In this document: positions 15,316-25,440 of the stretch, one piece after another
How positions within the stretch are numbered: the first letter of the stretch is position 1
How the letters are laid out: each line of letters starts with the position of its first letter
Source of the DNA: Roseicyclus amphidinii
Lineage (GTDB): Bacteria > Pseudomonadota > Alphaproteobacteria > Rhodobacterales > Rhodobacteraceae
DNA: 64,000 bases
Reading direction: 5' to 3'
NCBI RefSeq assembly: GCF_030163755.1
Contig: NZ_JASJOE010000002.1
Span: 1-64,000, forward strand
Position numbers and translations under genes: made by a program
The notes under the pieces: generated by a model
The model's database searches: none
The model's input: only the letters and a program-made list of their open reading frames with translations
Told to the model about the DNA's origin: nothing

Positions 15316-16571
15316 TTTGCGCGCAAGGCGTCGATGGCCTTGCGGAATACAGGGTTGAGCGACGAGAAGCCGCGATACGAAATTCCGAATGCCCGGCAGT
15401 GAGCGCGACGGGTGTCGCGGTCCATCTCGAGGTAGCGCTGGATTTCGGGCCACGCGCCGCGAATGGAGGCTTCGCGGAAATCGTCAACCACGACGCCGAC
15501 GTCCTGTTCGCGTGCATGCAGGTAATCCTCGGACACGCCCGTTGGCGTCAGGAAGGGCATGCCCGCGCAGAGGTATTCGCCCACCTTGATGCTGGAGCGG
15601 AACTTTTGGCCGGGACCGGGGGGGATGGTGATGAGGCCGAGATCACCGGCGAAGTAGAAGCGTTCGATCTCGTCATAGCTGGAATGGCAGACCGAGTAGT
15701 GCCGCCGATCTACGCCCGCCTGCTGGAACAGCCCATGCACATGCTCATCGTCATTCGGGGTCACGATCAACAGGTGGAGCCGGGGTTCATAGTCGCGGAG
15801 CCATGCAAAGGCCTGCGCGATCTCGACGTCGTAATACAATCCCCCGAATTTCCCGGTGTAGAACAGCACGGGTTGATCCGGTTCCAGGCCCAGCTGGCCA
15901 CGGACCTGCGCCTCGACCTGTGGATCATGGGCGAACTTGTCTTCATTGACCACGGTCGGCACACGGAAGAACGCTGCGCGGACCCCCCATTCGTCCTTGA
16001 GACGCTCGCCCATGAAGCGTGTTCCGGACGCGATCACATGCGCATATTCCGCGGATTTGCGTTCGAAATAGCGTGCGAGGCGGAACTGGATGCTGTCTTC
16101 GCGCCATGCCCCTGCATCTCGGGAGACTTCACTATGCGGCTCATACTGATAGAGAAACAGCCGCATCCGAAGGGGAAGCGCGCACATGTAGGCAAAGGAG
16201 CCCGCCACCGAACCAAGGGCCGCGATATGGCGATACCCCTTGATGCGGAGGCGCATGACGGCAAGAAAGCCCGACGAGACATCCCGCGCTTTCTGCAACA
16301 GACCCATACCCGGATGCCAGGTGAGGGCGGTCCACTCCAACCCTTGTTCCCTCCATTTCGCCACGAGGCCCTCCTGCGCCTCTGTCAACGGGTGGCGCGG
16401 ATCCTCGAAAGTGACGACATGAAATCGGACCGGCTTGTCCGGGTCGGAAAGGTAATCCCTTATGTAGAGCCAGAAATTACCCTGGATGAGTGGGTCGAAC
16501 AGCCGGTTGTAGAGGAAGATGACAATGGGGGTTTGGTGACTGTCAATCTGATACGGCATGTAGGTTTTCAA
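15312..16571 (-). CDS. Glycosyltransferase, GT4-like
   Basis: The 419-residue protein has a central linker and a C-terminal donor domain with LFYTGKFGGLYYDVEIAQAF at about residue 235, TPNDDEHVHGLFQ and SIKVGEYLCAGMPFLTP with the conserved acidic residue. It overlaps the dehydratase by 4 bases (ATGA). It probably adds one sugar of the repeat unit at the cytoplasmic face; donor and acceptor are unknown. Confidence 0.82.
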   Translation of the reverse strand: MKTYMPYQIDSHQTPIVIFLYNRLFDPLIQGNFWLYIRDYLSDPDKPVRFHVVTFEDPRHPLTEAQEGLVAKWREQGLEWTALTWHPGMGLLQKARDVSSGFLAVMRLRIKGYRHIAALGSVAGSFAYMCALPLRMRLFLYQYEPHSEVSRDAGAWREDSIQFRLARYFERKSAEYAHVIASGTRFMGERLKDEWGVRAAFFRVPTVVNEDKFAHDPQVEAQVRGQLGLEPDQPVLFYTGKFGGLYYDVEIAQAFAWLRDYEPRLHLLIVTPNDDEHVHGLFQQAGVDRRHYSVCHSSYDEIERFYFAGDLGLITIPPGPGQKFRSSIKVGEYLCAGMPFLTPTGVSEDYLHAREQDVGVVVDDFREASIRGAWPEIQRYLEMDRDTRRAHCRAFGISYRGFSSLNPVFRKAIDALRAK

Positions 16572-16575
16572 TTCA

Positions 16576-17679
16576 TCAACGCTGCAAAATAAGCTCGCAC
16601 ACGGGTCGCAAGCCGGCGATCACCTTCGATACCGCTTCAGATGTCATGTAGGGGCCAAAGGGCAGGCTCATAACCTCTTGCGCCGCAAGATCGCTGTGCG
16701 CAAGCATCACGGCCTTATCTTCGACCGCAGGCTGTCGATGAAGAGGCAGGGGATAATGAACGGCTGTCGGAATGCCTGCATCTTTCAGGGCCGCCTGCAC
16801 TTTGGTGCGGTTACTCGCGCGTATCGTGTACTGCGCCCAGACACTGTTTCGGTCCGGCCCGACCTGCGGCGGGGGGATTTCGAGCGCCGCAAGACCAGTG
16901 GCATACTGTGCCGCGATGCGCTGGCGCGCTGCGATTTCACTGTCGAACACGTCCAGCTTGGCCAGAAGGATCGCCGCCTGAAGCGTATCGAGCCGCGAAT
17001 TGATCCCGACACGGGCATGGTGATAGCGCTTCGTTTGGCCATGCCGCGCGATCTGGCGCAACTGCGCTGCAAGCTCGGGGTCAGACGTGAAGATCGCGCC
17101 GCCGTCCCCGTAACACCCCAAGGGTTTGGAGGGGAAGAAACTGGTGCAGGCGATTGTGGATAGGTTGCACGAGCGCCGCCCCTTGTAGAGCGCGCCGAAA
17201 CTTTGTGCGCCATCCTCGATCACGCAAAGCCCGTGGCGTGCGGCTATGGCATTGATCATGTCGAAATCGGCAGGCTGGCCATAAAGCGATACGGGAATGA
17301 TCGCGCGTGTGCGCGGCGTGATCGCGGCCTCCAGCAGCGTGGGGTCCAGATTGTAGCTGACCGGATCGATATCGATATAGACGGGCTTTGCGCCCAGAAG
17401 TGCGGTGGCTTCGGCGGTGGCGATATAGCTGAAACCAGGGGTGATGACCTCGTCGCCCGGCCCCACGCCAAGCGCCATCAGCGCGATTTGCAGCGCATCG
17501 GTGCCATTGGCGCAAGTGATGCAATGCGCAGCCCCGGTATAGGCCGCAAGCCGTTCTTCCAACGCGGCCACTTCGGGGCCAAGGATATACTGCCCATGCG
17601 CCAGCACGCGCGCGATGGCGGCGTCGATCTGTGGACGCAAGCGTTCCTGCTGAGCGGCAAGGTCAATGAAGGGGATCAT
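16576..17679 (-). CDS. wbpE: UDP-2-acetamido-2-deoxy-3-oxo-glucuronate aminotransferase (WbpE-like)
   Basis: The 367-residue protein is a DegT/DnrJ/EryC1 PLP aminotransferase. It starts IPFIDLAAQQERL and has CANGTDALQIALMALG, TPGFSYIATAEA, EDGAQSFGALYKGRR and the PLP lysine in FFPSKPLGCYGDGGAIF at about residue 185. These match WbpE, which aminates C3 of the 3-oxo sugar made by WbpB. It sits directly downstream of wbpB and wbpD homologues in pathway company, separated from wbpD by 3 bases. Confidence 0.9.
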   Translation of the reverse strand: MIPFIDLAAQQERLRPQIDAAIARVLAHGQYILGPEVAALEERLAAYTGAAHCITCANGTDALQIALMALGVGPGDEVITPGFSYIATAEATALLGAKPVYIDIDPVSYNLDPTLLEAAITPRTRAIIPVSLYGQPADFDMINAIAARHGLCVIEDGAQSFGALYKGRRSCNLSTIACTSFFPSKPLGCYGDGGAIFTSDPELAAQLRQIARHGQTKRYHHARVGINSRLDTLQAAILLAKLDVFDSEIAARQRIAAQYATGLAALEIPPPQVGPDRNSVWAQYTIRASNRTKVQAALKDAGIPTAVHYPLPLHRQPAVEDKAVMLAHSDLAAQEVMSLPFGPYMTSEAVSKVIAGLRPVCELILQR

Positions 17680-17682
17680 TGC

Positions 17683-18264
17683 TCAGGCCTCCCGCCGACT
17701 GACCCTGCCATCCGACAGGGTATAAAGATCACCCGTCTTCGGGCAGGTAGCGGTGCCCGCCCCCGTAAGCGGCAGATCAAGGCGTTCGCCAAATGCGCTC
17801 ATCCAGCCGATCTGGCGGGCCGGAACGCCGACCATCAGCGCGAAATCGGCCACATCGCGCTGAATGACAGCGCCTGCGCCCACAAAGGCGAAGGCCCCAA
17901 TCGTAACACCGCAGACGATGGTGCAATTCGCGCCAAGCGTGGCCCCCCGCCTTACCAGCGTGTCGCGATATTCATTCTTACGCTCGACCAAGGCACGCGG
18001 GTTGTAGACATTGGTGAAGACCATCGAGGGACCGCAAAAAACGCCGTCCTCCAGCGTGACATTGTCATAGATGCTGACATTGTTCTGGATCTTGCAGCGA
18101 TCCCCGATCACCACCTTGTTGCCAACAAAGACATTCTGGCCCAGCGACACGCCCGCCCCGATGCGTGCGCCGGCGCATACATGGGTGAAATGCCACACGC
18201 GGCTGCCCGCACCGATCTGCGCGCCGTCATCTACGATGGCGCTGGTATGGATCATGACTGTCAT
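17683..18264 (-). CDS. wbpD: UDP-2-acetamido-3-amino-2,3-dideoxy-glucuronate N-acetyltransferase (WbpD-like)
   Basis: The 193-residue protein is a left-handed beta-helix acetyltransferase with hexapeptide repeats from [20 protein letters not shown] through [20 protein letters not shown]. The block [19 protein letters not shown] is typical of WbpD, which acetylates the C3 amine with acetyl-CoA. It overlaps wbpB by 4 bases and is followed by wbpE. Confidence 0.9.
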   Translation of the reverse strand: MTVMIHTSAIVDDGAQIGAGSRVWHFTHVCAGARIGAGVSLGQNVFVGNKVVIGDRCKIQNNVSIYDNVTLEDGVFCGPSMVFTNVYNPRALVERKNEYRDTLVRRGATLGANCTIVCGVTIGAFAFVGAGAVIQRDVADFALMVGVPARQIGWMSAFGERLDLPLTGAGTATCPKTGDLYTLSDGRVSRREA

Positions 18265-19202
18265 GTCCGGGCCTTGTGGACAAGGGGATGGCGGTCTCCT
18301 GTGGTCAGCAAGGATGCGGTCCGGATATCGCTGACCGTCTGGATCGCCGCACGGTTTTCCTCTAGCCCGAAGCCGCGCCCGGCGAGGATTTCCTCATAGC
18401 TGCGCGTGTGCAGATCGGTGAATCCATCAGAGAATTCGACATCCTGCCCATCCACCGTGATCGCGCGGAAGGTGCGCTTGCCCTGCGCGCGTTCGGCCTC
18501 AGGCACGTCATCCACGTCGATGGACAGGAACCAGCGTACGCGGGCACGGTCATATTCCAGATAGCCCGCAGCCTTGGTGGGCGTGTTCAGATGTACGGTG
18601 TTTTCCCGGACATTGCCGAAGACGAAATACAGCATGTCGTAGAAATGCACCCCGATATTGGTGGCGATGCCGCCGGATTTCTTCTCGTCGCCCTTCCAGC
18701 TTTGCAGATACCAGTTCCCGCGCGAGGTGATGTAGGTCAGGTCGACATCATGGACATGATCGCCACTCGCCGCGACCTGTTCGCGCAACGCGATGATCGC
18801 GGGATGCAAGCGCAGTTGCAGGATCGTGTTGATCTTGCGCCCGGTATCGGCCTCGATTTCCTTCAAACCGTCGATATTCCAGGGGTTCAGCACCAGAGGC
18901 TTTTCACAGATCGCATCCGCACCCGAGCGCAGGGCAAAGCGCATATGGCTGTCATGCAGGTAATTGGGCGAAGCGATGGCCATGTAATCGACCCCCTGCC
19001 CCATGCGGCGCTGCTTGTCGACATGACGGTCGAAGCGTTCGAATTCGGTGAAGAAATGCGCCTCGGGGAAATGGCTGTCGATTATGCCCACCGAATCATT
19101 GGGATCGAAGGCAGCCACCAGATCATGCCCGGTCTCGCGGATGGCCTTCATGTGCCGGGGGGCGATATAACCGGCAGCCCCTATCAAGGCGAAGCGTTTC
19201 AT
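18261..19202 (-). CDS. wbpB: UDP-N-acetyl-glucosaminuronate 3-dehydrogenase (WbpB-like)
   Basis: The 313-residue protein belongs to the Gfo/Idh/MocA family. It starts [20 protein letters not shown] (NAD-binding) and has the catalytic [10 protein letters not shown] at about residue 100 and [15 protein letters not shown] at about 178, as in WbpB. It oxidises C3 of UDP-GlcNAcA. ATG 19202 is chosen for AGGACA just upstream and the Rossmann start; 16 further upstream codons are open but unsupported. The order here is wbpB-wbpD-wbpE. Confidence 0.89.
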   Translation of the reverse strand: MKRFALIGAAGYIAPRHMKAIRETGHDLVAAFDPNDSVGIIDSHFPEAHFFTEFERFDRHVDKQRRMGQGVDYMAIASPNYLHDSHMRFALRSGADAICEKPLVLNPWNIDGLKEIEADTGRKINTILQLRLHPAIIALREQVAASGDHVHDVDLTYITSRGNWYLQSWKGDEKKSGGIATNIGVHFYDMLYFVFGNVRENTVHLNTPTKAAGYLEYDRARVRWFLSIDVDDVPEAERAQGKRTFRAITVDGQDVEFSDGFTDLHTRSYEEILAGRGFGLEENRAAIQTVSDIRTASLLTTGDRHPLVHKART

Positions 19203-20323
19203 GTCTTGTCCTGCATTCCTGGTCCGGCTGTGAGAGATGTGTCTGGGCATTGCGCCGCAATGATCGCCTCGATCTGGTCAAGCTTCCTAGGGTAGGTATG
19301 TTCCAGCGCATGGACCCTTCGCCTTCGGCGCTGCTCAAGCGTGTTCAGGCTGTCCAGCCGCTCCACGACAGAGGCGAAGAGATCAGGGTAGCTGCCATTC
19401 AGCGGCGCCATTTCGATCAGATCGGGCCTGTCTTCGTAATCCGACAGGTAGCTTGATGCAACGACAGCGCCGCTGTGCAGATATTCCAAAACCTTGTGGG
19501 AATTGGAAATCTGCTCGGGGTCCATCTGGGTGCGATAAAGAACCATGGCAATGTCCATGGCGCTCAGATGGCGATAGACAGTCGGTGGGTCCTGCCAGCC
19601 ATACCAAATGACATTTTCCAGACCAGCCAGCGCCTGCCTTAGCGAGGTGGTGTCCGTAAAGCGCCCAAAAAGGTGAAAATCCACGCGCGGGCCATGCGCG
19701 CGCACGACCTGCGCGAATGCCTCTACATCGAGATACCGTATCTCGAGATTGCCGATATAGGCCGCATGGATCCGGTCCTTTGGCAGATTGGGGGGGGCGG
19801 CCTGTCCGGTTGGAAGGGTCAGGCCATGCGAGACCAGATGCACCGGCTTGTCCACGCCGAGGCTGCGCAGGCGGTTTGCAATGGGGGCATTCAGGGCAAT
19901 CGCAATATCCGCCGTGGACGCGGCTTTTGCCGGGTGAAAATCCTGGTTGAGATCGACCTGCTGGTAGATCTTGAGACGGTCGCCGGCAAAGCCCAGGTCG
20001 TAGAACCTCGAGTTTTCGAAATTCCAGACGATATCGATGCGCTCACCCGCGAGCGCTTCCACCTGCGCCAGCCAGCGCGCTTCCAGACCGCGGCGCATGG
20101 CACCGGGCATGAAGCGCAAACCGGGGGCGACGCGTGACGCGTGCAGGACGCGCAGGTCGCCCGGCGCATCGGGGACCGGCACGAGATGCATCGGGCCACC
20201 TTCGCCCGGAGGGCCGTGGAACAGCACCCTGTGGCCGCGGCCCGCAAGCTCACGGGCGTAGTGATGCTTGCTGACGAAATGACCGTCCCAAGGCTCGGGC
20301 GAGATGATCAGGATTGTGCTCAT
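19199..20323 (-). CDS. Glycosyltransferase, GT-B fold
   Basis: The 374-residue protein begins ILIISPEPWDGHFVSKHHYA and has a C-terminal donor domain with AYIGNLEIRYLDVEAFAQVV and the NSHKVLEYLHSGAVVASSYL block (about residue 290). It overlaps the upstream glycosyltransferase by 4 bases and wbpB by 4. It may transfer the diacetamido uronic acid made next door; this is an inference from position only. Confidence 0.8.
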   Translation of the reverse strand: MSTILIISPEPWDGHFVSKHHYARELAGRGHRVLFHGPPGEGGPMHLVPVPDAPGDLRVLHASRVAPGLRFMPGAMRRGLEARWLAQVEALAGERIDIVWNFENSRFYDLGFAGDRLKIYQQVDLNQDFHPAKAASTADIAIALNAPIANRLRSLGVDKPVHLVSHGLTLPTGQAAPPNLPKDRIHAAYIGNLEIRYLDVEAFAQVVRAHGPRVDFHLFGRFTDTTSLRQALAGLENVIWYGWQDPPTVYRHLSAMDIAMVLYRTQMDPEQISNSHKVLEYLHSGAVVASSYLSDYEDRPDLIEMAPLNGSYPDLFASVVERLDSLNTLEQRRRRRVHALEHTYPRKLDQIEAIIAAQCPDTSLTAGPGMQDKT

Positions 20324-21489
20324 TCCGGGCGGTCGTTGATGAGCGTATGAGATCCAATTACCCCGATCTCTTCCATCGTCGTCCGATATGAATCCCGCAA
20401 ACCAGATGGCGAGAACCGTGCCTGGGCGCGATGGGCAATCACCCTCCGGTCCCAGTTGCCGTCAATCCACATAGCAATGAATTCCTCAATTGCCTTCGCC
20501 CACGCCTCTGGTGTCCGGGCAGCGACCTCCACCCTGTCTTGCGGCCCTGCATACTCCGCGATTGCGGGGATATGTGGACCGATCAAGGGGACGCCCGCCC
20601 CAAGGGCTTCGGCACAGGCAATGGAAAATGTCTCATAATCCGAAGAATAGAGGTAACCGTCGCTGGCAGCCAGCTGTGTGGCGATCTCGGGCTTGGTCAT
20701 CTTGCCCGTGAAGCACGTTCGGTCACGCAAGGCGCTTTCCGCAACAAAGGCTTTCATGTCCTCGATCAGCTCGCCATACCCGCCAACCACAAGATTGAAT
20801 GCGATCCCGGACTCGGCCGCCCGATGCATGCCCTCCAGCATCGGCATCGGGTTTTTCACAGCGACCCACCGGTTCACCGCGAACAGCGTCGGAACCTCGC
20901 GTGTACTTTGCGCTGCCCCATGCAGAGGCACCACATTGGGCAGAACGAAGCCGCTGAAATCGTCGCGCTCGGAGAATTCGCGGATATCCTGTAACAGGGC
21001 GTTCGATACGGCCAGCACCGGGTCCCCCTGTTGAAAGGGGCGCTGCATGTGTTTGAGGGCGCGGCTGCCCCGGGGCAAATGAAACTTGTAGTGATACGCC
21101 GACCAGTGTTCGCTGATCACGAGGGGACGACGAAAAAGCTTTCGCCAGAAACGGGAATGAATGAGCAACGGATAGGCGATGTGAAAATGCAATGCCCGAA
21201 ACCGCCAGGCACGCTCGCGCAGGAGAACAAGGACGAGAAGCAGGGTCGAGAGCCATTCCAGAGGTTTGCTGCCGGGCCGCACTGGAGCATGCAGGATGTA
21301 ACCGCGTGCGCCGCCGTCCAGAACGGGTCTTTCGAAACGAGGCCACTGCCCGCGGGCGGGGCGCACCTGAACCACGACCACGTCCCCCGGGAGCTCTTCT
21401 CGGAACAGTGCGATCTGGTCACGCACGAAGTTCCCTTCGACATTGTCCCAAGGGCCGGGGTACCAGTTGGCGATGTGGAGCATTATCAT
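20320..21489 (-). CDS. Glycosyltransferase family 4
   Basis: The 389-residue protein starts MLHIANWYPGPWDNVEGNFV, a common GT4 opening. It has ISEHWSAYH at about residue 125, FAVNRWVAVKNPMPMLEGM at about 225 and an E-x7-E-like region SSDYETFSIACAEALGAGVP at about 300. ATG 21489 overlaps the upstream TGA (ATGA). It probably builds the cytoplasmic repeat unit. Confidence 0.87.
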   Translation of the reverse strand: MIMLHIANWYPGPWDNVEGNFVRDQIALFREELPGDVVVVQVRPARGQWPRFERPVLDGGARGYILHAPVRPGSKPLEWLSTLLLVLVLLRERAWRFRALHFHIAYPLLIHSRFWRKLFRRPLVISEHWSAYHYKFHLPRGSRALKHMQRPFQQGDPVLAVSNALLQDIREFSERDDFSGFVLPNVVPLHGAAQSTREVPTLFAVNRWVAVKNPMPMLEGMHRAAESGIAFNLVVGGYGELIEDMKAFVAESALRDRTCFTGKMTKPEIATQLAASDGYLYSSDYETFSIACAEALGAGVPLIGPHIPAIAEYAGPQDRVEVAARTPEAWAKAIEEFIAMWIDGNWDRRVIAHRAQARFSPSGLRDSYRTTMEEIGVIGSHTLINDRPE

Positions 21490-22481
21490 CTAAAAATATT
21501 AGAATTTTCAAAATCTTTAACCAATCCATACCTGGACGCAAAGCCCTTTGCAGCATTAAATGCAACCCGCACAATGATCCCCGCCCTTTGCAATATACTT
21601 AGCCGGACGCCCGAAATATTGGCAATTTGAAAAAGCCCACGGATCATTTTCACAGAACACGGCCAAATCTTAACAGTATAAAGCTCACTTTTCAGGTAGA
21701 ACCACTTCATAATTTCACCTGCTTTTTGCTCATCATACCATTCAGGAAGCTTGCCTGAAAGCCAATAAGCAAATTGTATCCTCGCTTGAAGCTTCTCATC
21801 AGAATCGTCAGTTTGCGATGAGATATTGACGCCACTCATTCGAAACCCCAACCAAGAACTAGGAACGGTGACAACTGGCCCTCCTGCAGCTACGGCTAGT
21901 GTCGTCGCATGATCGCTACCCCAAGCTCGCGGCAGCGACATAAAGCCTCCCGCCTCTTCTAATGCTCGCCTTCTGTAGACCGAGTTTGCGAGTGATAATC
22001 CCGCCTCAAGCCCCCGAAGCTGACGCAGGTAAAAGTCCCCAGAGCATATGTAGGATGGCTGAGGGTGCCTTTCACCAAGAGCCACATCTTCCTTATCAAT
22101 TGTAACGACAGGGATATGAATTATGTGTGACCCAATTTCATCCGCTATATATGTAGAAGCCCTGATTTCCTCGATGCACTTCGATGAAGGAAGATCATCA
22201 TCGGGAACCACCCACACCCAATCACAATTGGGGACCAGCTCGAGAGCACGGTTCCACTGTCGAGCTAGGTCGATGTGACCCAACCTCTGTTCAAATCTGA
22301 AGTAATATATGTTTAAAGAATCTTTATACCCCTCACACATTTCCCGCGCAATCAATTCAGAGGCGTCATTCGCGACGACAATATTAAAATCTGAATCGCT
22401 TTGCTGAGCCAAAGCTTCAAGTAACTTCTGGAAATAAGATGATTTATAGAACGGGACTAAAACTGTTATAGTTATGCTCAT
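21486..22481 (-). CDS. Glycosyltransferase family 2
   Basis: The 331-residue GT-A protein starts ITITVLVPFYKSSYFQKLLE, with VVANDASE near residue 36 and the metal-binding VVPDDDLPSS at about 90. It has no membrane segment apart from possible amphipathic helices near the C-terminus. The base composition is distinctly AT-rich compared with the genes on either side of the locus, which suggests transfer of this gene together with the next one upstream. Confidence 0.88.
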   Translation of the reverse strand: MSITITVLVPFYKSSYFQKLLEALAQQSDSDFNIVVANDASELIAREMCEGYKDSLNIYYFRFEQRLGHIDLARQWNRALELVPNCDWVWVVPDDDLPSSKCIEEIRASTYIADEIGSHIIHIPVVTIDKEDVALGERHPQPSYICSGDFYLRQLRGLEAGLSLANSVYRRRALEEAGGFMSLPRAWGSDHATTLAVAAGGPVVTVPSSWLGFRMSGVNISSQTDDSDEKLQARIQFAYWLSGKLPEWYDEQKAGEIMKWFYLKSELYTVKIWPCSVKMIRGLFQIANISGVRLSILQRAGIIVRVAFNAAKGFASRYGLVKDFENSNIFR

Positions 22482-22487
22482 ATCTCT

Positions 22488-23435
22488 TTACCCAGCCAAG
22501 CGAAGCCAAAAACTGGCAGAATCTCCATCTCGAATGAGATTAAGGAAAATTGAATAATCGTGAAATCGCCCACCCTCCGATTTGGAAAAAATATTAGCAG
22601 ACTGCTCAATAGACATGCCGCGCAGGTAAGCCTCACTACCCGAAAACTGAAATCCGCTTGAGTCATATATAATATTCTCTATTTGCAAGCCCGCCCTTTC
22701 TGCGAGCCCATACATTCCAGAAGCAGTAGGAATAAAAATATGCCGGGGCGCATCGATCTGCACCCAAAAGCGACCGTATTTCCGAAATGCATACGAATCA
22801 GCAAGCGGAACCCTGATCAAAACCCGACCACCTGCAGAAAGTAGGTCACGAGCTTCCATTATGCTCCTTTGCGGGTCTTCGAGATGCTCAAAAACATGAT
22901 GCAGCATTACAACATCAAATCGCTCATCGCGCATATCTTTCATATAGGCTTTAAGAATCCTTGGGCCCTCTGCAAGTGACATATGATCATCGGGGAGAAA
23001 TGGATCTATACCTGTCAGATTCGAAAACCCATAAGACGACATTTCTTGCAAAAGCGCGCCAGAACCGCAGCCAACATCAAGTATACGTGAGTCTAAACTC
23101 ATGCATCCTCTAAAAATCCAATTAAAGTAAACGGGCCTCACCCAATGAGCAAAGCGATCCCCCACATTTGAGGACCCCAATTTCCCAAGGGCTGCGCGGC
23201 GCCTTATCGCAGCTTTAAATCCCACTTTGGGTCGACTGATGTTTCTGCTTGCAAATGAATAATATTTCTGCTCATAATACCAGCTTAAGTTCTCCGGAAT
23301 GCTTATCAGCGACAACCCTCCGCAAGTCGAACAATGCAAATAATCAAACTCTTCTTTGGTTCCTATCATCATCTCCGGCGCGCGAATAATGATTCCATCA
23401 TGCGACTCTCTGAGACAAATTCGGCATTTTTTCAT
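22488..23435 (-). CDS. SAM-dependent methyltransferase with N-terminal Cys pairs
   Basis: The 315-residue protein starts KKCRICLRESH, with a second CSTCGG at about residue 38, a two-pair cysteine layout typical of zinc-binding sugar methyltransferases. It then has SAM motif I, RILDVGCGSGALLQEM, at about residue 106 and VVMLHHVFEHLEDPQ. ATG 23435 has GGAAAGG seven bases upstream. It is AT-rich like its downstream GT2 neighbour. It may methylate a nucleotide sugar or a glycan terminus. Confidence 0.86.
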   Translation of the reverse strand: MKKCRICLRESHDGIIIRAPEMMIGTKEEFDYLHCSTCGGLSLISIPENLSWYYEQKYYSFASRNISRPKVGFKAAIRRRAALGKLGSSNVGDRFAHWVRPVYFNWIFRGCMSLDSRILDVGCGSGALLQEMSSYGFSNLTGIDPFLPDDHMSLAEGPRILKAYMKDMRDERFDVVMLHHVFEHLEDPQRSIMEARDLLSAGGRVLIRVPLADSYAFRKYGRFWVQIDAPRHIFIPTASGMYGLAERAGLQIENIIYDSSGFQFSGSEAYLRGMSIEQSANIFSKSEGGRFHDYSIFLNLIRDGDSASFWLRLAG

Positions 23436-23614
23436 TGTTTGCCTTTCCAATGGCGGCGAGAGAGAAGGGGGGCAGCGAAAGTATTCGCTACCCAACACCT
23501 CATGGTTTAGAAGTAGCAACCCAAAATCTGCATGCAAAGAAAATTTGCAAAACCGGCTTTTGGCACAGGCATTTTTTGGCGTGTAATTATTTCATGAATT
23601 TCCAAATCTCACCT

Positions 23615-25438
23615 CTATGTGGCCTCACTCAAGCTGGCAATGCGCCGAAAAGTAGGGCTTGAACTCATAAGCTCACTCCAGCTGTCGCAGCCCACCACAC
23701 GCCCCTTGTCGAGCACGACGATCCGGTCGCACCGCTTTACCGTACTCAGGCGGTGAGCGATCATGATCACCGTCTTGTCGCCCGGCAACGCGTCGATGGC
23801 ATCCATCACCTCGGCCTCGGTCAGGTTGTCCAATGCGCTGGTCGCCTCGTCGAAGACGATGAGGTCGGCGTCATGATACATGGCCCGCGCGATACCGATG
23901 CGCTGGCGCTGCCCCCCCGAGAGGCGCACGCCGCGTTCGCCGACATGGGTCTGGTATCCCTCGGGCAGATCATCCTCGACGAAGCGGTCGATCCGCGCGA
24001 TCTGCGCCGCGCGGCGGATGCGTGCCTGGTCGATCTCGTGAGGGGGGACGCCCAATGCGATGTTCTCGGCCACGGGGGCATCCGTCAGGAAGATATCCTG
24101 CGGGACGTAGCCCACGCTCCGCATCCAGGCGCGCAGGGTGTCCTCGGTGATGGGGGTGCCGTCGGCGACGAGCCTGCCGGTGTCGGGGTCCAGCAAACCC
24201 AGCAAGATATCCGCCAGTGTCGTCTTGCCGGCACCGGTGCTGCCCACGATCCCGATCTTTTCTCCCGCGCGGATGGTCAAGGACACGTCGCGGACGCCGG
24301 CGTGATCCGAATTGGGGTAGCTGTAGGAGACATCCTCGAGACTGAGCGTGGTCTTGAGGCCAAGGCCCTGGGTCGGTGATCCTACAAGGCGATGCGTGGC
24401 CCCTTGCAGGAGAAGGTCCTTGTGAACCGCCTCGACCGCCGCCGCGCCCGTCTGGATCTGCGCCAGCGACTGGTAGAGCTTCGACAGCTCGGGCATCAGG
24501 CGCTGTCCCGCGAAGGCGAAGACACCGATGACCGGAAGAACCCCGCCAAGGCTGTTGCCCGACGCGATCCCGGCGGGGTCGATCAGCACCATGCACAGGA
24601 TGATCACGCCGCCCAAGGCAACGGCTTGCAGCGCGAATTGCGGCACCTGGGAAATGACCGAGATCTTCACCATGACCCGCGCCATCAGGATCGAAGGTCC
24701 ATCAAATCGACCGAGATACGCGCCCTCACGACCGAGAAGCTTGATGTCCTTGATGCCTGTCAGGCTTTCGTTGGCCAGTCGGTACCTCGCGCGATTGGCT
24801 TCGATCTGCTCCGCCCCCAACCGTTTCAGAGCCTCGCGCATCCCGATATAGATGACCCCATAGATCCCCCCCAGGACGGCAAAGGCGATGGCAGCCACCA
24901 GCGGGTCCACCCATAGTAGCAGGCCCACGATGGCGGCCGTCGTCAGACAGGCGGCAATGAATTCCGCTGCAGGACGCAAGAATTCGAGGACTACCCGTCC
25001 TGCTTCCGTCAGCACCCGCGGCCCCATTTCTCCGGAATGGCGGTTCAGGAAAAACGCGTAGGGTTGCGCGAGGTAGGTCGCCAGCAGCCGATGGCTGATG
25101 GAGTGCATCCGCATCATGGCAAAGCGCGCGACGGCCCAGGTCCGCAGGATCTGGATGACGCTCGACAGAACGATCACCGCGAATGAGGCCAGCCCCAGCC
25201 CCACCAGGAACCCATACTCGGTGTTGAAGCCGAACGCATCATAGGCCCATGCAAGTGCGGGGGTCGTCTCGATCCGCGACGGGTCTGCGAGGACGGCAAG
25301 GAACGGCATCACCGATCCGACCATCACCGCCGAGGACAGCGCACCGATGATGATGATCGCCAGAACGATCCAGGCGTTGCGCCGTTCACGCGCGTCCAGC
25401 AACGCCCAGGCTTTTCGCCATGTGGATGTATCGATCAT
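23615..25438 (-). CDS. ABC transporter, fused permease/ATPase (PglK/MsbA-type flippase)
   Basis: The 607-residue half-transporter has six transmembrane helices in about the first 330 residues, then an ATPase domain with Walker A GSTGAGKTT at about residue 398, the signature LSGGQRQR, Walker B DLIVFDEATSALD and a switch histidine in IAHRLS. Members in glycan loci (PglK/WlaB) flip lipid-linked oligosaccharide across the inner membrane. ATG 25438 lies 2 bases after the stop of the acyltransferase relic. No Wzx is seen in the window, so this is the best candidate flippase. Confidence 0.92.
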   Translation of the reverse strand: MIDTSTWRKAWALLDARERRNAWIVLAIIIIGALSSAVMVGSVMPFLAVLADPSRIETTPALAWAYDAFGFNTEYGFLVGLGLASFAVIVLSSVIQILRTWAVARFAMMRMHSISHRLLATYLAQPYAFFLNRHSGEMGPRVLTEAGRVVLEFLRPAAEFIAACLTTAAIVGLLLWVDPLVAAIAFAVLGGIYGVIYIGMREALKRLGAEQIEANRARYRLANESLTGIKDIKLLGREGAYLGRFDGPSILMARVMVKISVISQVPQFALQAVALGGVIILCMVLIDPAGIASGNSLGGVLPVIGVFAFAGQRLMPELSKLYQSLAQIQTGAAAVEAVHKDLLLQGATHRLVGSPTQGLGLKTTLSLEDVSYSYPNSDHAGVRDVSLTIRAGEKIGIVGSTGAGKTTLADILLGLLDPDTGRLVADGTPITEDTLRAWMRSVGYVPQDIFLTDAPVAENIALGVPPHEIDQARIRRAAQIARIDRFVEDDLPEGYQTHVGERGVRLSGGQRQRIGIARAMYHDADLIVFDEATSALDNLTEAEVMDAIDALPGDKTVIMIAHRLSTVKRCDRIVVLDKGRVVGCDSWSELMSSSPTFRRIASLSEAT

Positions 25439-25440
25439 GA

